NCBI RefSeq assembly: GCF_001641085.1
Contig: NZ_LXIE01000050.1
Location: forward strand, 167,193-231,192
DNA: 64,000 nt
Direction: 5' to 3'
From: Aequorivita soesokkakensis
GTDB lineage: Bacteria; Bacteroidota; Bacteroidia; Flavobacteriales; Flavobacteriaceae
Made by a program: the position numbers and the translations under genes. The notes beneath the pieces are model-generated. The model was not told the origin of the DNA and made no database searches. It saw only the letters and a program-made list of their open reading frames with translations. The first letter of the stretch is position 1, and the number at the start of each line of letters is the position of its first letter. Below, piece after piece: positions 1 to 8,663 of the stretch.

Positions 1-1
1 G

Positions 2-196
2 ATTGGAAACCCACAAAGCCTTTCTCTTGAAAGCCTAAGTATTTTCGATTTAAGGGGAAGAATGGTAAAATCCATCGATCTTAGAAACATGGGAACACAA
101 AAAACAATTGATGTCTCTGAAATGGCTGCCGCTACGTACCTTGTAATTATACAAGGTGAAAACGGCCAGATAACCAAAAGGCTTATCAAGGAATAG
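2..196 (+). CDS. C-terminal end of a type IX secretion cargo protein (partial)
   Basis: Only the last 64 residues are in the window; the gene begins upstream. The reading frame shows the beta-rich pattern of a T9SS type A sorting domain: a strand reading SIFDLRGRMVKSIDL, then an acidic IDVSEM turn, the TYLVIIQ strand, and a basic KRLIKE end just before the stop. In Bacteroidota this domain takes outer-membrane-crossing proteins through the Por/Spr machinery and is removed on export. The passenger domain is not visible, so its activity cannot be named. A rho-independent terminator follows 33 bases after the stop, so this is the last gene of its transcript. Confidence 0.75.
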   Translation: MGNPQSLSLESLSIFDLRGRMVKSIDLRNMGTQKTIDVSEMAAATYLVIIQGENGQITKRLIKE

Positions 197-228
197 TATT
201 TCATAATTGTTGATTTTTGATAAGAGAT

Positions 229-258
229 CGCCCGAGGAATTTCCTTGGGCGGTTTTTA
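229..258 (+). terminator. Rho-independent terminator after the T9SS cargo gene
   Basis: A nine-base-pair stem (CGCCCGAGG with CCTTGGGCG, one G-U pair) closes a five-base loop and runs into TTTTTATTTT. It sits 33 bases after the stop codon of the partial gene at the left edge. Confidence 0.8.
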
Positions 259-783
259 TTTTATGACACTTATAAACGCCGTTAGGGTATTCTTGAAAAG
301 CCCCTTTAGAATTAGATTTAGTGCGGTACCATTGGAAGGAGGAAATATGTGAGGTGAGGAGCGGTTTTAGGTTGAATATGCCTATTGAATTGCAAATGCT
401 TTATATATGTGTAAGCTTTTTACAAAGAACCAAAGGCGTCTTTTGTCCATGCTATATGTTGAAGGGAAATATTAACTTCCTTTACAAGCATTAATATTCG
501 TTAAAATAAGATCAAGGGAGTACAGGAAAACAACTGAACAATTCCTTAAAGTGCTACGCTTAACCAAGTCTTGTTTTACTTACATATACATATAAGGCAA
601 TAGTGTAATACTACCACCCACATCCCGCGCACAGCCTTTCTATGCCATAGCTTTAGCGAAGGTGGAGACAACCCATAACCACCAACCCACTTTTCACATC
701 TCACAACTCCCGTCTCCCCTCTCACGTCTCACAACCAACAACCGAGAAAGTAATTTTTAGTAGCGAAGTATTTTTAAATTTAA
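259..783. other. 525-base gap without a recognisable gene
   Basis: No credible reading frame is seen on either strand. Two things stand out: a pyrimidine-rich run at about 694-733 built from imperfect CTCAC/CGTCTC words, and at about 644-668 a short copy of the AGCTTTAGCGAAGG repeat word that recurs at many intergenic places in the window. The rest holds nothing I can assign. Confidence 0.5.
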
Positions 784-791
784 TATCTTTA
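784..791 (+). promoter_or_regulatory. Putative -7 box for the EEP-family gene
   Basis: TATCTTTA fits the Bacteroidota -7 consensus TAnnTTTG at seven of eight positions and lies 44 bases before the start codon at 836. I see no clear TTG box at the expected distance, so the assignment is tentative. Confidence 0.4.
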
Positions 792-835
792 GTGTTCTCC
801 CCCGAAGTATATTATATTCTTAAAACCAACTCGTT

Positions 836-1798
836 ATGCCAACCATTCTAGACATACCGCCCATTGAGGTTGTTGAGAACCTCCGTTTACTTTCTGAAGA
901 CCTAGATGCCAAGATTCCCTCAAAAAAACTGGACAAAAACCTGCTGATTGCTACCTGGAACATCCGTGCCTTTGGCGACCTAACCCGAAAGTGGGACTCG
1001 GTAGGTACCGATTCCCCTAAAAGAGATTTGCAATCTATATTGTGCATTGCAGAAATCATCAGGCGGTTTGATGTAATTGCCGTGCAAGAGGTAAAAGCAA
1101 ACATCCGCGCCTTGCGCGATACCTTAAAAGTATTGGGAAGCCATTGGAGCCTTATACTTACCGATGTAAACAAAGGCGATTCCGGCAATGGGGAGCGAAT
1201 GGCATATCTATTTGATACCCGTCGTGTAAACCTTTCTGGGCTGGCCTGTGAACTGGTTGTACCCAACGAATGGTATGGCACTATAGATGCCAATGCTTTA
1301 AACGAACAGTTTGTGCGCACTCCTTATGCCGTAGGATTCCGTTCGCTGGATAAAACCTTTGTACTGGTTACGCTACATATTAAATACGGCAGTAATGCCT
1401 CAGATAGGGTAAAGGAACTAAAAGGAATTGCCAAATGGCTTGCAGACTGGGCGGGCGATATGAATGCCTATGACCAAAACCTGATTGCGCTGGGCGATTT
1501 TAATATTGATGCCCGTGGTGATTTGTTGGATAATACCTTTCTTTCTGAAGGACTCTCTGTGCCACCAGCCTTGCAGGACCCAACCGTTACACGCTCCATT
1601 TTTAACGAAACCAAATATTATGACCAGATAGCCTGGTTTAACAACCACCAGCACCTTCCCAATCTTTCTATGGAGTTTATAAAAGCTGGTAATTATGATT
1701 TTGTGCCGCTTGCATTACAAAACCAAAACCTAAGCAAGTTGAGCCTTTCATGGCATATTAGCGATCATTATCCGTTGTGGGCTGAGTTTGCGGTTTAG
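836..1798 (+). CDS. Endonuclease/exonuclease/phosphatase (DNase I-like fold) family protein
   Basis: This 320-residue protein carries the metal-dependent phosphodiesterase motifs of the EEP superfamily in order: TWNIR at residues 40-44, VQEVK near 83-87 (metal-binding Glu), GDFNID near 219-224, and a terminal SDHYPLWAEF near 308-317 containing the Asp-His pair. No signal peptide is visible, so it is probably cytoplasmic. Members of the fold cut DNA, RNA, phospholipids or inositol phosphates; the sequence does not decide which. It stands alone between two repeat-rich gaps, before a type I restriction locus, so a nuclease role is plausible but inferred only. Confidence 0.85.
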   Translation: MPTILDIPPIEVVENLRLLSEDLDAKIPSKKLDKNLLIATWNIRAFGDLTRKWDSVGTDSPKRDLQSILCIAEIIRRFDVIAVQEVKANIRALRDTLKVLGSHWSLILTDVNKGDSGNGERMAYLFDTRRVNLSGLACELVVPNEWYGTIDANALNEQFVRTPYAVGFRSLDKTFVLVTLHIKYGSNASDRVKELKGIAKWLADWAGDMNAYDQNLIALGDFNIDARGDLLDNTFLSEGLSVPPALQDPTVTRSIFNETKYYDQIAWFNNHQHLPNLSMEFIKAGNYDFVPLALQNQNLSKLSLSWHISDHYPLWAEFAV

Positions 1799-1923
1799 GG
1801 TATTGAGTAGTGAATGTTAGGAGTATTAGGAACACCTATTTCCTTTTTTATTTGCGTATTGACGATAAAAGTGTTTTTACTTCGGAATAGTTTTTTGGAT
1901 TTGATATATTTGATATTCTCCCC

Positions 1924-2056
1924 ATCGTCCTCCATAGTTTCTTAGTACACCGAAGCTTTAGCATAGGTGTATAGCGAAGGAGGGCATCGTCCCCCGACAT
2001 AGTATTCCGAAGCTCTTAGTGCTCCGAAGCCGCGGCACAGGAGTATAGCCTAGGGA
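1924..2056. repeat. Cluster of dispersed CCGAAGC/GCGAAGGAG palindromic repeats
   Basis: Inverted words such as CTCC(A/G)TAG, CCGAAGCTTTAG, AGCGAAGGAGG and CTCCGAAGC recur here with spacing that lets them fold into hairpins. Related words are found at about 645-668, 9411-9484, 11385-11642, 12099-12126 and 55318-55342. The element carries no reading frame and looks like a REP/MITE-like intergenic repeat family. Its exact borders are uncertain. Confidence 0.6.
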
Positions 2057-2136
2057 TAAGTTATTGCAAATAACGTATGGGGGCAGTTAATTATCTCAAT
2101 GCGATTTCCCGTAATGGGATTGAAGTACTATTGTAT

Positions 2137-2144
2137 TATATTTG
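2137..2144 (+). promoter_or_regulatory. Putative -7 box of the restriction-modification operon
   Basis: TATATTTG matches TAnnTTTG exactly and lies 58 bases before the preferred hsdM ATG at 2203. No convincing -33 TTG is found at 19-21 bases. A second TATATTTG at 1905-1912 lies before the repeat cluster and is a weaker candidate. Confidence 0.4.
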
Positions 2145-2202
2145 AAAACCTAACAAAATAGGCATTGCTTAATAATTGATTAAAGACTATACAAAACTCC
2201 TC

Positions 2203-3816
2203 ATGTCAGAAAACCAAAAACAACAATACCTCAAACAAACTCTCTGGAATATTGCAAATGAACTGCGTGGCAATATGGATGCAGACGATTTTAGAGATTA
2301 TATACTAGGCTTTATATTTTACAAATACCTGAGCCGAAAAATGGAGAGCTACGCAAACGTTATTTTAGAGCCTGATGGTTTAAGTTATAATACAGTTGAA
2401 ACACATAAAGATGCCGAAGCCCTGCTAGAAGCAATTAGGTATGAAGCTCTAGACAAACTGGGCTATTTTTTAAAGCCTAGTGAACTGTTTAGCGAACTTG
2501 CAAGACGTGGTAATGCGGGCGGTAAAAACAATTTTATTTTGGGCGACCTTGCCAATGTACTTACAAGCATTGAGCAAAGCACCATGGGGAGCGAAAGCGA
2601 AGACGATTTTGGCAACCTCTTTGAAGACCTCGATTTAACCAGCAGTAAACTTGGCAAAACCGAAGACGCCAAAAACGAGCTAATCGTAAAAGTACTTACC
2701 CATCTTGAAGGCATTGATTTTGACTTAGAAAACAGCGACAGCGATATATTGGGCGATGCCTACGAGTATTTAATAGGGCAATTTGCAAGTGGCGCTGGCA
2801 AAAAAGCAGGCGAGTTTTACACACCCCAACAAGTTTCAAAAGTATTGGCTAAACTGGTGACAACCAATAAAACCAAACTGAAAAGTGTGTATGACCCTAC
2901 CTGTGGCTCTGGCTCATTATTGTTGCGGGTAGCTAAAGAAGTAAAAGAAGTAGGTGCCTTTTACGGGCAGGAAAGCAACCCGACCACCTACAACTTGTGC
3001 CGTATGAATATGATAATGCACAACGTACACTACAAACGTTTTGATATTTATAATGAAGACACTCTAGTAAACCCAAGCCCAAACCATATAGACAAACGTT
3101 TTGAAGCCATAGTGGCAAACCCGCCATTTTCGGCAAATTGGAGTGCTAGCCCTTTGTTTATGAGCGACGATAGGTTTTCGGCTTATGGGAAACTTGCCCC
3201 AAAAAGCAAAGCAGATTTTGCCTTTGTGCAACATATGGTACATCAATTGGATGAAAACGGAACCATGGCTTGCGTATTACCGCACGGCGTATTGTTTCGT
3301 GGCGCGGCAGAAGGACATATTCGTAAGTTTTTAATAAAAGACAAAAACTACCTAGACGCCGTTATTGGCCTGCCAGCAAACATATTTTTTGGCACTGGCA
3401 TCCCCACCTGTATTTTGGTACTCAAAAAAGATAGAAATACTAATGCAGAGCGCAGTAAAAGCATATTATTTATAGACGCCAGCCAACATTTTGAAAAAGT
3501 CAAAACCCAAAATGTATTGCAGGAAGAGCATATAGAAAAAATAGTAAACACCTATCGAACCTACTGTCATGCTGAGCCTGTCGAAGCATCTAAAGCCGCA
3601 ATAGACAAGTACAGCCACGTAGCCACATTGGCTGAGGTTAAGGAAAACGACTACAACCTAAACATACCGCGCTATGTAGATACTTTTGAAGAAGAAGAAC
3701 CCATAGATTTAAGCAGAGTAGTAGCAGAACTAAAAGAGATTGCTGCCCAAAGCCGAAGCACAGACGCTACCATTGCAGATTATTGTAAGCAGTTAAACAT
3801 AGAAACTCCTTTTTAA
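2203..3816 (+). CDS. hsdM: Type I restriction-modification DNA methyltransferase subunit HsdM
   Basis: HsdM transfers a methyl group from SAM to adenine N6 in a bipartite recognition site and forms the M2S methylase core. The 537-residue product has an HsdM N-terminal helical domain (about 10-140), the SAM-binding motif DPTCGSGSLLL near residues 231-241, and the catalytic NPPF at about 306-309. I chose the ATG at 2203 (MSENQKQQYL) over an in-frame TTG at 2176 because families of this type begin with that helix. Odd point: residues about 454-463 (CHAEPVEASK) are encoded by a dispersed DNA repeat sitting in frame. hsdS follows after 145 bases of repeats. Confidence 0.95.
   Translation: MSENQKQQYLKQTLWNIANELRGNMDADDFRDYILGFIFYKYLSRKMESYANVILEPDGLSYNTVETHKDAEALLEAIRYEALDKLGYFLKPSELFSELARRGNAGGKNNFILGDLANVLTSIEQSTMGSESEDDFGNLFEDLDLTSSKLGKTEDAKNELIVKVLTHLEGIDFDLENSDSDILGDAYEYLIGQFASGAGKKAGEFYTPQQVSKVLAKLVTTNKTKLKSVYDPTCGSGSLLLRVAKEVKEVGAFYGQESNPTTYNLCRMNMIMHNVHYKRFDIYNEDTLVNPSPNHIDKRFEAIVANPPFSANWSASPLFMSDDRFSAYGKLAPKSKADFAFVQHMVHQLDENGTMACVLPHGVLFRGAAEGHIRKFLIKDKNYLDAVIGLPANIFFGTGIPTCILVLKKDRNTNAERSKSILFIDASQHFEKVKTQNVLQEEHIEKIVNTYRTYCHAEPVEASKAAIDKYSHVATLAEVKENDYNLNIPRYVDTFEEEEPIDLSRVVAELKEIAAQSRSTDATIADYCKQLNIETPF
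3565..3590 (+). repeat. Dispersed repeat inside the hsdM coding sequence
   Basis: The stretch starts TGTCATGCTGAGCC and ends TCGAAGCATC. I recognise this word from memory as a short repeat common between genes of Bacteroidota and some other bacteria. Here it lies inside hsdM, keeps the frame open and adds about nine residues in the C-terminal part. Confidence 0.7.
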
Positions 3817-3837
3817 TGACGCTACTAACTGAAACAA

Positions 3838-3926
3838 GCCCTCGTTGCGAGCACAAAGGACGAAGCAACCTCATCACGCAAACAAGCCGTCGTTGCGAGG
3901 AGGCACGACGAAGCAACCTCAACATG
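3838..3926. repeat. Two tandem copies of a TTGCGAGG...GACGAAGCAACCTC repeat
   Basis: Copy one (3843-3873) and copy two (3891-3921) are both 31 bases, start CGTTGCGAG and end CGAAGCAACCTCA. They fill the space between hsdM and hsdS. The frame of hsdS happens to stay open through them, which can mislead start calling; I do not regard them as coding. Confidence 0.75.
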
Positions 3927-3961
3927 CAAGCACCAACCAAACCAAAAAAACCAATGACCCA

Positions 3962-5167
3962 ATGAAAGCAAAACAATTAAAACCACAATTGCGCTTTCCT
4001 GAGTTTGAAGGGGAATGGGAAGAGAAAAGGTTAGGTCAAGTAACTAAGTACACAAAGGGGTATGCTTTTAAATCAAAGGACTATAAGATTGAAGGAAAAA
4101 GAATTATTAGAGTTTCTGATTTAGGAGCAAACTATATAAAGCAGGATAATGAGAAAGTCTATATAGATTTTTCTGAAGAAGTTAAGTATGAAAAATATTC
4201 TTTAAAAAAGAATAATATCATAATAACAACTGTTGGCTCTAAACCAGATATGCTAGAATCCGCTGTAGGTAGAGGAATCTTTATAATTAATGACGATGAG
4301 GGTTTGTTAAATCAAAACATGTTGAAATTTGAAAATATTGATAAAATATCTAATAAATTTTTAATAGGTTTTATAAATAGCGATAGATATCAATATTTTA
4401 TAAAAGGAATTGCGAGAGGAAATGCAAATCAATCGAATATTACTGTTGTAGATTTGCTAACATATAAAATCAACCTTCCCACCCTCCCAGAACAACAAAA
4501 AATAGCAAGTTTTTTAACTGCGGTAGATACCAAACTACAGCAACTAAGCACCAAAAAGGAACTGCTGGAACAATACAAAAAAGGCGTGATGCAGCAGCTT
4601 TTTAGCCAGCAATTGCGGTTTAAACAGGATGACGGGAGTGATTTTGGGGATTGGGAGGAGAAGAAGTTGGGGGAGATGTTTAAAATCAACGCAGGAGGAG
4701 ATGTTAAACAAGAAAATGTAAGTTTAGAAAAAAACGATAAATTTAAATATCCTATTTACGCTAATTCAGAAAAAAACAAAGGATTGTATGGATATTCCGA
4801 TTTGTATAAAATAGATTTTGAATGTGTTACAGTTACTGGTCGTGGAGCTTTAGGTGTTGCACATGCTAGAACTGAAAAGTTTTATCCAATAGTAAGATTA
4901 TTAGTTTTAAAACCTAAAAAGAAGAGTAATGTTGTTTTTTTTGAAAACCTGATAAATCAAATTAATATTTTTCCAGAAAGTACGGGAGTGCCACAATTAA
5001 CAGGTCCTCAGATATCTATTTATAAAATTAGGTTCCCTAGTTACGAAGAGCAACAAAAAATAGCCAGTTTTTTAAGTGCGCTAGATGCAAAAATAGAAAC
5101 GGTACAAACACAACTAGAAAAAACGCAGCAGTTTAAAAAGGGCTTGTTGCAGGGGATGTTTGTGTGA
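3962..5167 (+). CDS. hsdS: Type I restriction-modification specificity subunit HsdS
   Basis: HsdS chooses the DNA target for both the methylase and the restriction complex. The 401-residue protein has the expected two-repeat layout: target recognition domain 1 (about 10-165), a conserved helical spacer starting LPEQQKIASFLTAVDTK (about 178-195), target recognition domain 2 (about 220-360), and a near-identical second spacer YEEQQKIASFLSALDAK. The N-terminal words FEGEWEEKRLGQ and, before domain 2, FGDWEEKKLGEMF also repeat. I start it at the ATG at 3962, because the upstream open frame is made of dispersed repeats. The two domains differ strongly, so an asymmetric bipartite target is expected. 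Confidence 0.95.
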   Translation: MKAKQLKPQLRFPEFEGEWEEKRLGQVTKYTKGYAFKSKDYKIEGKRIIRVSDLGANYIKQDNEKVYIDFSEEVKYEKYSLKKNNIIITTVGSKPDMLESAVGRGIFIINDDEGLLNQNMLKFENIDKISNKFLIGFINSDRYQYFIKGIARGNANQSNITVVDLLTYKINLPTLPEQQKIASFLTAVDTKLQQLSTKKELLEQYKKGVMQQLFSQQLRFKQDDGSDFGDWEEKKLGEMFKINAGGDVKQENVSLEKNDKFKYPIYANSEKNKGLYGYSDLYKIDFECVTVTGRGALGVAHARTEKFYPIVRLLVLKPKKKSNVVFFENLINQINIFPESTGVPQLTGPQISIYKIRFPSYEEQQKIASFLSALDAKIETVQTQLEKTQQFKKGLLQGMFV

Positions 5168-5405
5168 TTGCTTCGGCATGTTGCTTTGGCGTTCCGCCAA
5201 GCAAAACCCCTCGCAGTGACAGTCACTGCGAGGACGAAGGACGAAGCAGACTCACACACCCCAGCGCAAGTAACGTGGGATTGCTTCGGCTTGCAGCCGA
5301 AACAATTCCACCTCGCAATGACTGAAACAAACCTTCCTTGCCAGGAGGTATGTTAACAAAAGTAAAATGAAACATAACCGTCACTGCGAGGACGAAGGAC
5401 GAAGC
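5168..5405. repeat. Dispersed palindromic repeats between hsdS and the GIY-YIG gene
   Basis: At least three copies of the GATTGCTTCG.../...CACTGCGAGGACGAAGGACGAAGC family are packed here, in both orientations. Two meet head to head at 5209-5233, forming a perfect 12-base-pair inverted repeat around one base (arms CCTCGCAGTGAC and GTCACTGCGAGG). A third ends three bases before the ATG at 5408. An open frame at 5168-5356 runs through them but is not a credible gene. Confidence 0.75.
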
Positions 5406-5407
5406 AG

Positions 5408-5695
5408 ATGAAACCAGGATACGTTTACATAGTGACTAATAAAAACAACACCACGCTTTACATTGGTGTAACGTCTAATTTAAAACAGCGTATTTCGCAG
5501 CATAAAGAAAAGTATTATAAAAAATCGTTCACTGCCAGATACAATTGTGATAAATTAGTTTATCACGAAGCACACCAACAAATAGGCGATGCCATTGCAA
5601 GAGAAAAGCAATTAAAGGGTGGTAGCAGGGCTAAGAAAATAGCTTTGATAGAAAGTATAAATCCAAATTGGAATGATTTATTTAACGACCTTTAA
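5408..5695 (+). CDS. Small GIY-YIG nuclease family protein embedded in the hsd operon
   Basis: This 95-residue protein is a single GIY-YIG domain: YVYIVTNK at residues 5-12 and YIGVTSNLKQRISQHK at 19-34 supply the two motif strands, the catalytic Arg (R28) and the following helix; the Glu of AREKQLKGG near 63-71 fits the metal-binding Glu. It resembles the short standalone YhbQ/UvrC-N-like proteins, which nick or cut DNA by a Tyr/Arg/Glu mechanism or have no known activity. Its stop lies three bases before the hsdR ATG, so it is probably co-translated with hsdR. A repeat-borne ATG sets its start. Confidence 0.9.
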   Translation: MKPGYVYIVTNKNNTTLYIGVTSNLKQRISQHKEKYYKKSFTARYNCDKLVYHEAHQQIGDAIAREKQLKGGSRAKKIALIESINPNWNDLFNDL

Positions 5696-5698
5696 AAT

Positions 5699-8569
5699 AT
5701 GACCAAACAATCTGAACTTCAACTAGAAAATAATCTAATTAAACAATTAGTAGGTTTGGGTTATAAGACTGTTGCTATTTCAGATGGTGATGGTTTGTTG
5801 TCAAATTTAAAAACACAGTTAGAGGCATTCAACAATACCGTATTTAATGCAAGGGAGTTTGAAACTATCTTAAACCATCTAGCAAAAGGCAATGTTTTTG
5901 AAAAAGCAAAAACCTTGCGCGACCGTTTCAACATAACCAGAGATAACGGCGATAGCTTTTATGTGCGCTTTTTTAATAATGAAGATTATGCAACAAACTT
6001 ATTTCAAGTAACCAACCAAATAGCCCAAGAAGGCACTTATAAAAACAGGTATGACATTACGCTTTTAGTAAATGGTTTGCCTTTGGTGCAAATAGAGTTA
6101 AAGCGTAGAGGTTTAGAAATTAAAGAAGCTTTTAATCAGATCAACAGGTATCAGCGCCATTCGTTTTGGTCTAATCACGGCTTGTTTCAATACGTACAAT
6201 TGTTTGTAATAAGCAACGGCGTAAATACAAAGTATCTAGCCAATAATAAGTTGCAATCAGTAAAACAAACCTTCTTTTGGGCAGACCACAACAATAAAAA
6301 TATCACAGATTTAACTGAATTTGCAGCTGCCTTTTTAAACCCAAACCACTTGGGTAAAATGATTGCCAAATACATAGTCCACAACCAAACCCATAAAATA
6401 TTAATGGTGTTGCGCCCTTATCAATTTTACGCCACAGAGCATATAGTAAACCAAGTTGCCACGAGTAATGAAAATGGTTATATATGGCACACCACAGGTT
6501 CTGGTAAAACCTTAACATCGTTTAAAGCCAGCCAGCTTATTATGGATTTGCCAGGCGTTCACAAAGTAGTGTTTGTGGTGGATAGGAAAGACTTGGATTA
6601 TCAAACCATGCTAGAGTTTAATAGCTTTAAAAAAGACAGTGTAGATGTTACAAACAATACAAAGTCGCTGGTAAGGCAATTAACGGACGATTCTAAATTG
6701 GTATTAACAACCCTTCAAAAATTGAACAATGCCATTTCTAAAGTAAAATATGAAAAGGGCCTAACCCATTTACAAGATAAAAAAGTGGTCTTTATTTTTG
6801 ATGAATGCCACAGAAGTCAGTTTGGGAATACGCATAAAGACATCACCGAGTATTTTAAAAGTAGTCAGCTTTTCGGGTTTACAGGAACGCCTATTTTTAG
6901 GGATAACGCCTCTAAAAATGATTTAGGAAAACGCACTACCAAAGATTTGTTTGGAAAGTGCTTGCATAAATATGTAATTACAGATGCCATTAAAGATCAA
7001 AACGTGCTGCGTTTTGGAATAGAATACATTGGCAGATACAAGCAAAAAAGCAATACGTTTATAGATATAGAAGTAGAAGATATTGATACTGCCGAAGTGT
7101 TTGCAGATGAAAAGCGTTTAGAAAAAATTGCAGATTACATAATTGCCTATCACAATCAGAAAACATTTGGTAAAGACTATTCTGCCTTGTTTGCGGTAAG
7201 TAATATTGAAACCCTAATTAAGTATTACGATATCTTTAAACGCAAAAAAGAAGCAGGCGAGCATGATTTGCGTATTGCAACTATTTTTTCCTACGGAACC
7301 AATGAAGACGATGAAGACGCACAGGATTTCATGCCAGATGATGATTTTTATGTAGCTGGCGAACCAGATAAGAACTATAAAACAAGTCATAGCCGCGACA
7401 AGCTAGATGAATATATTATTGACTATAATACAATGTATAACACTAGTTTCTCAACAAAAGACAGTCAGCAGTTTGAAAACTATTTTAAAGACATTAGCAA
7501 GCGTTTAAAGGAACGTGAAAAAACATCTTTTCAAGATAAAGACAGGTTAGATATTGTAATAGTAGTTAATATGATGCTTACTGGCTTTGATGCTAAAAAG
7601 GTAAATACATTGTACGTAGATAAAAACCTAAAGTATCACGGTTTAATACAATCATACTCTAGAACAAATAGGATTTTAGGCGAGCAGAAATCGCAAGGAA
7701 ATATTTTGAGTTTCAGAAACCTTAAAAAAGCAACAGACGAAGCTATTACCTTGTTTTCCAATAAAGAAGCAATAGAAGAAATAATAATGCCACCGTATGA
7801 ATCAATTGCCGAAAAATTTGATGAGGCTTTAAAAAACCTATTAGCGATTGTTCCCACCTATCAAAGTGTTGATGATTTGTTGAGTGAAGAAGATGAATTA
7901 AAGTTTGTAAAAGCCTTTAGAAGTTTACTGCGTGCAAAAAACGTTTTGGAATCGTACACAGATTTTGAATGGGAAGATTTAGGAATAGATGAGCAAACCT
8001 TTGAAAATTACCAGAGCAAATATTGGGATTTACACGACAAAGTAAAGCAGGACAACGCAAAACATAAAACATCTATTCTTGATGATATAGATTTTGAATT
8101 AGAATTAATACATCGCGACCAAATTAATGTAGCTTATATTTTACAGCTATTAGCAAAACTTAAAGAAGCTAAAACAACAGATGCCAAAGCACAGAAAAAA
8201 GCAATAATAGATATGCTTTCTGGCGATGTAGAGCTGCGTAGCAAAAGAGAACTTATTGAAAAATTTATAGAAGAAAACCTGCCTTACATTAGTGATGTGG
8301 ATACTATTCAAGATGAGTTTGAACGTTTTTGGCACGAAGAAAAAATCCTCTCATTATCAAAAATATGCGAAGAAGAAAATCTAGACAAAGCACAGTTTAA
8401 AGCTTTGATAGAAAGCTACACAACCTACGGCCGTGAACCCTTACGCGATGACATATTTAAATGCTTAGACAATAGACCAAGCATCTTAAAAGCAAGAGAA
8501 GTTGGCGAACGTATTTTAGATAAAATGAAGGAGTTTGTGCAAGTGTTTGTGCAGGGGATGACGGGATAA
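5699..8569 (+). CDS. hsdR: Type I restriction enzyme translocase/endonuclease subunit HsdR
   Basis: HsdR joins the HsdM/HsdS complex, pumps DNA with ATP and cuts far from the unmethylated target. The 956-residue product has the PD-(D/E)XK nuclease core at the N-terminus (YDITLLVNG then IELKRRG, Glu and Lys near 133-135), Walker A HTTGSGKT near 264-271, the DECH box near 368-371, GFTGTPIF near 395-402, and the second RecA lobe with MMLTGFDAKKVNTLYVDK. Length and motif set are complete, so the system looks functional. It lies three bases after the GIY-YIG gene; no terminator is visible after its stop. Confidence 0.95.
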   Translation: MTKQSELQLENNLIKQLVGLGYKTVAISDGDGLLSNLKTQLEAFNNTVFNAREFETILNHLAKGNVFEKAKTLRDRFNITRDNGDSFYVRFFNNEDYATNLFQVTNQIAQEGTYKNRYDITLLVNGLPLVQIELKRRGLEIKEAFNQINRYQRHSFWSNHGLFQYVQLFVISNGVNTKYLANNKLQSVKQTFFWADHNNKNITDLTEFAAAFLNPNHLGKMIAKYIVHNQTHKILMVLRPYQFYATEHIVNQVATSNENGYIWHTTGSGKTLTSFKASQLIMDLPGVHKVVFVVDRKDLDYQTMLEFNSFKKDSVDVTNNTKSLVRQLTDDSKLVLTTLQKLNNAISKVKYEKGLTHLQDKKVVFIFDECHRSQFGNTHKDITEYFKSSQLFGFTGTPIFRDNASKNDLGKRTTKDLFGKCLHKYVITDAIKDQNVLRFGIEYIGRYKQKSNTFIDIEVEDIDTAEVFADEKRLEKIADYIIAYHNQKTFGKDYSALFAVSNIETLIKYYDIFKRKKEAGEHDLRIATIFSYGTNEDDEDAQDFMPDDDFYVAGEPDKNYKTSHSRDKLDEYIIDYNTMYNTSFSTKDSQQFENYFKDISKRLKEREKTSFQDKDRLDIVIVVNMMLTGFDAKKVNTLYVDKNLKYHGLIQSYSRTNRILGEQKSQGNILSFRNLKKATDEAITLFSNKEAIEEIIMPPYESIAEKFDEALKNLLAIVPTYQSVDDLLSEEDELKFVKAFRSLLRAKNVLESYTDFEWEDLGIDEQTFENYQSKYWDLHDKVKQDNAKHKTSILDDIDFELELIHRDQINVAYILQLLAKLKEAKTTDAKAQKKAIIDMLSGDVELRSKRELIEKFIEENLPYISDVDTIQDEFERFWHEEKILSLSKICEEENLDKAQFKALIESYTTYGREPLRDDIFKCLDNRPSILKAREVGERILDKMKEFVQVFVQGMTG

Positions 8570-8663
8570 ACTAAATCAATGACGCAAGCTTACAGTGCGT
8601 GCCATATAGCTTATGAGGTAGGATTGGCATACCGTAGTATAAACTATTTTAATAATTATAACA

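Noticed and set aside
2176..2202. TTG start for HsdM adding nine residues
   Set aside because: The ATG at 2203 gives the family N-terminus; the extra residues have no family counterpart.
3845..3961. N-terminal extension of HsdS by 39 residues
   Set aside because: The stretch is made of two dispersed repeat copies; HsdS family N-termini start near the ATG at 3962.
5168..5356. 62-residue open frame after hsdS
   Set aside because: It is built from palindromic repeats in both directions and has no protein-like pattern.
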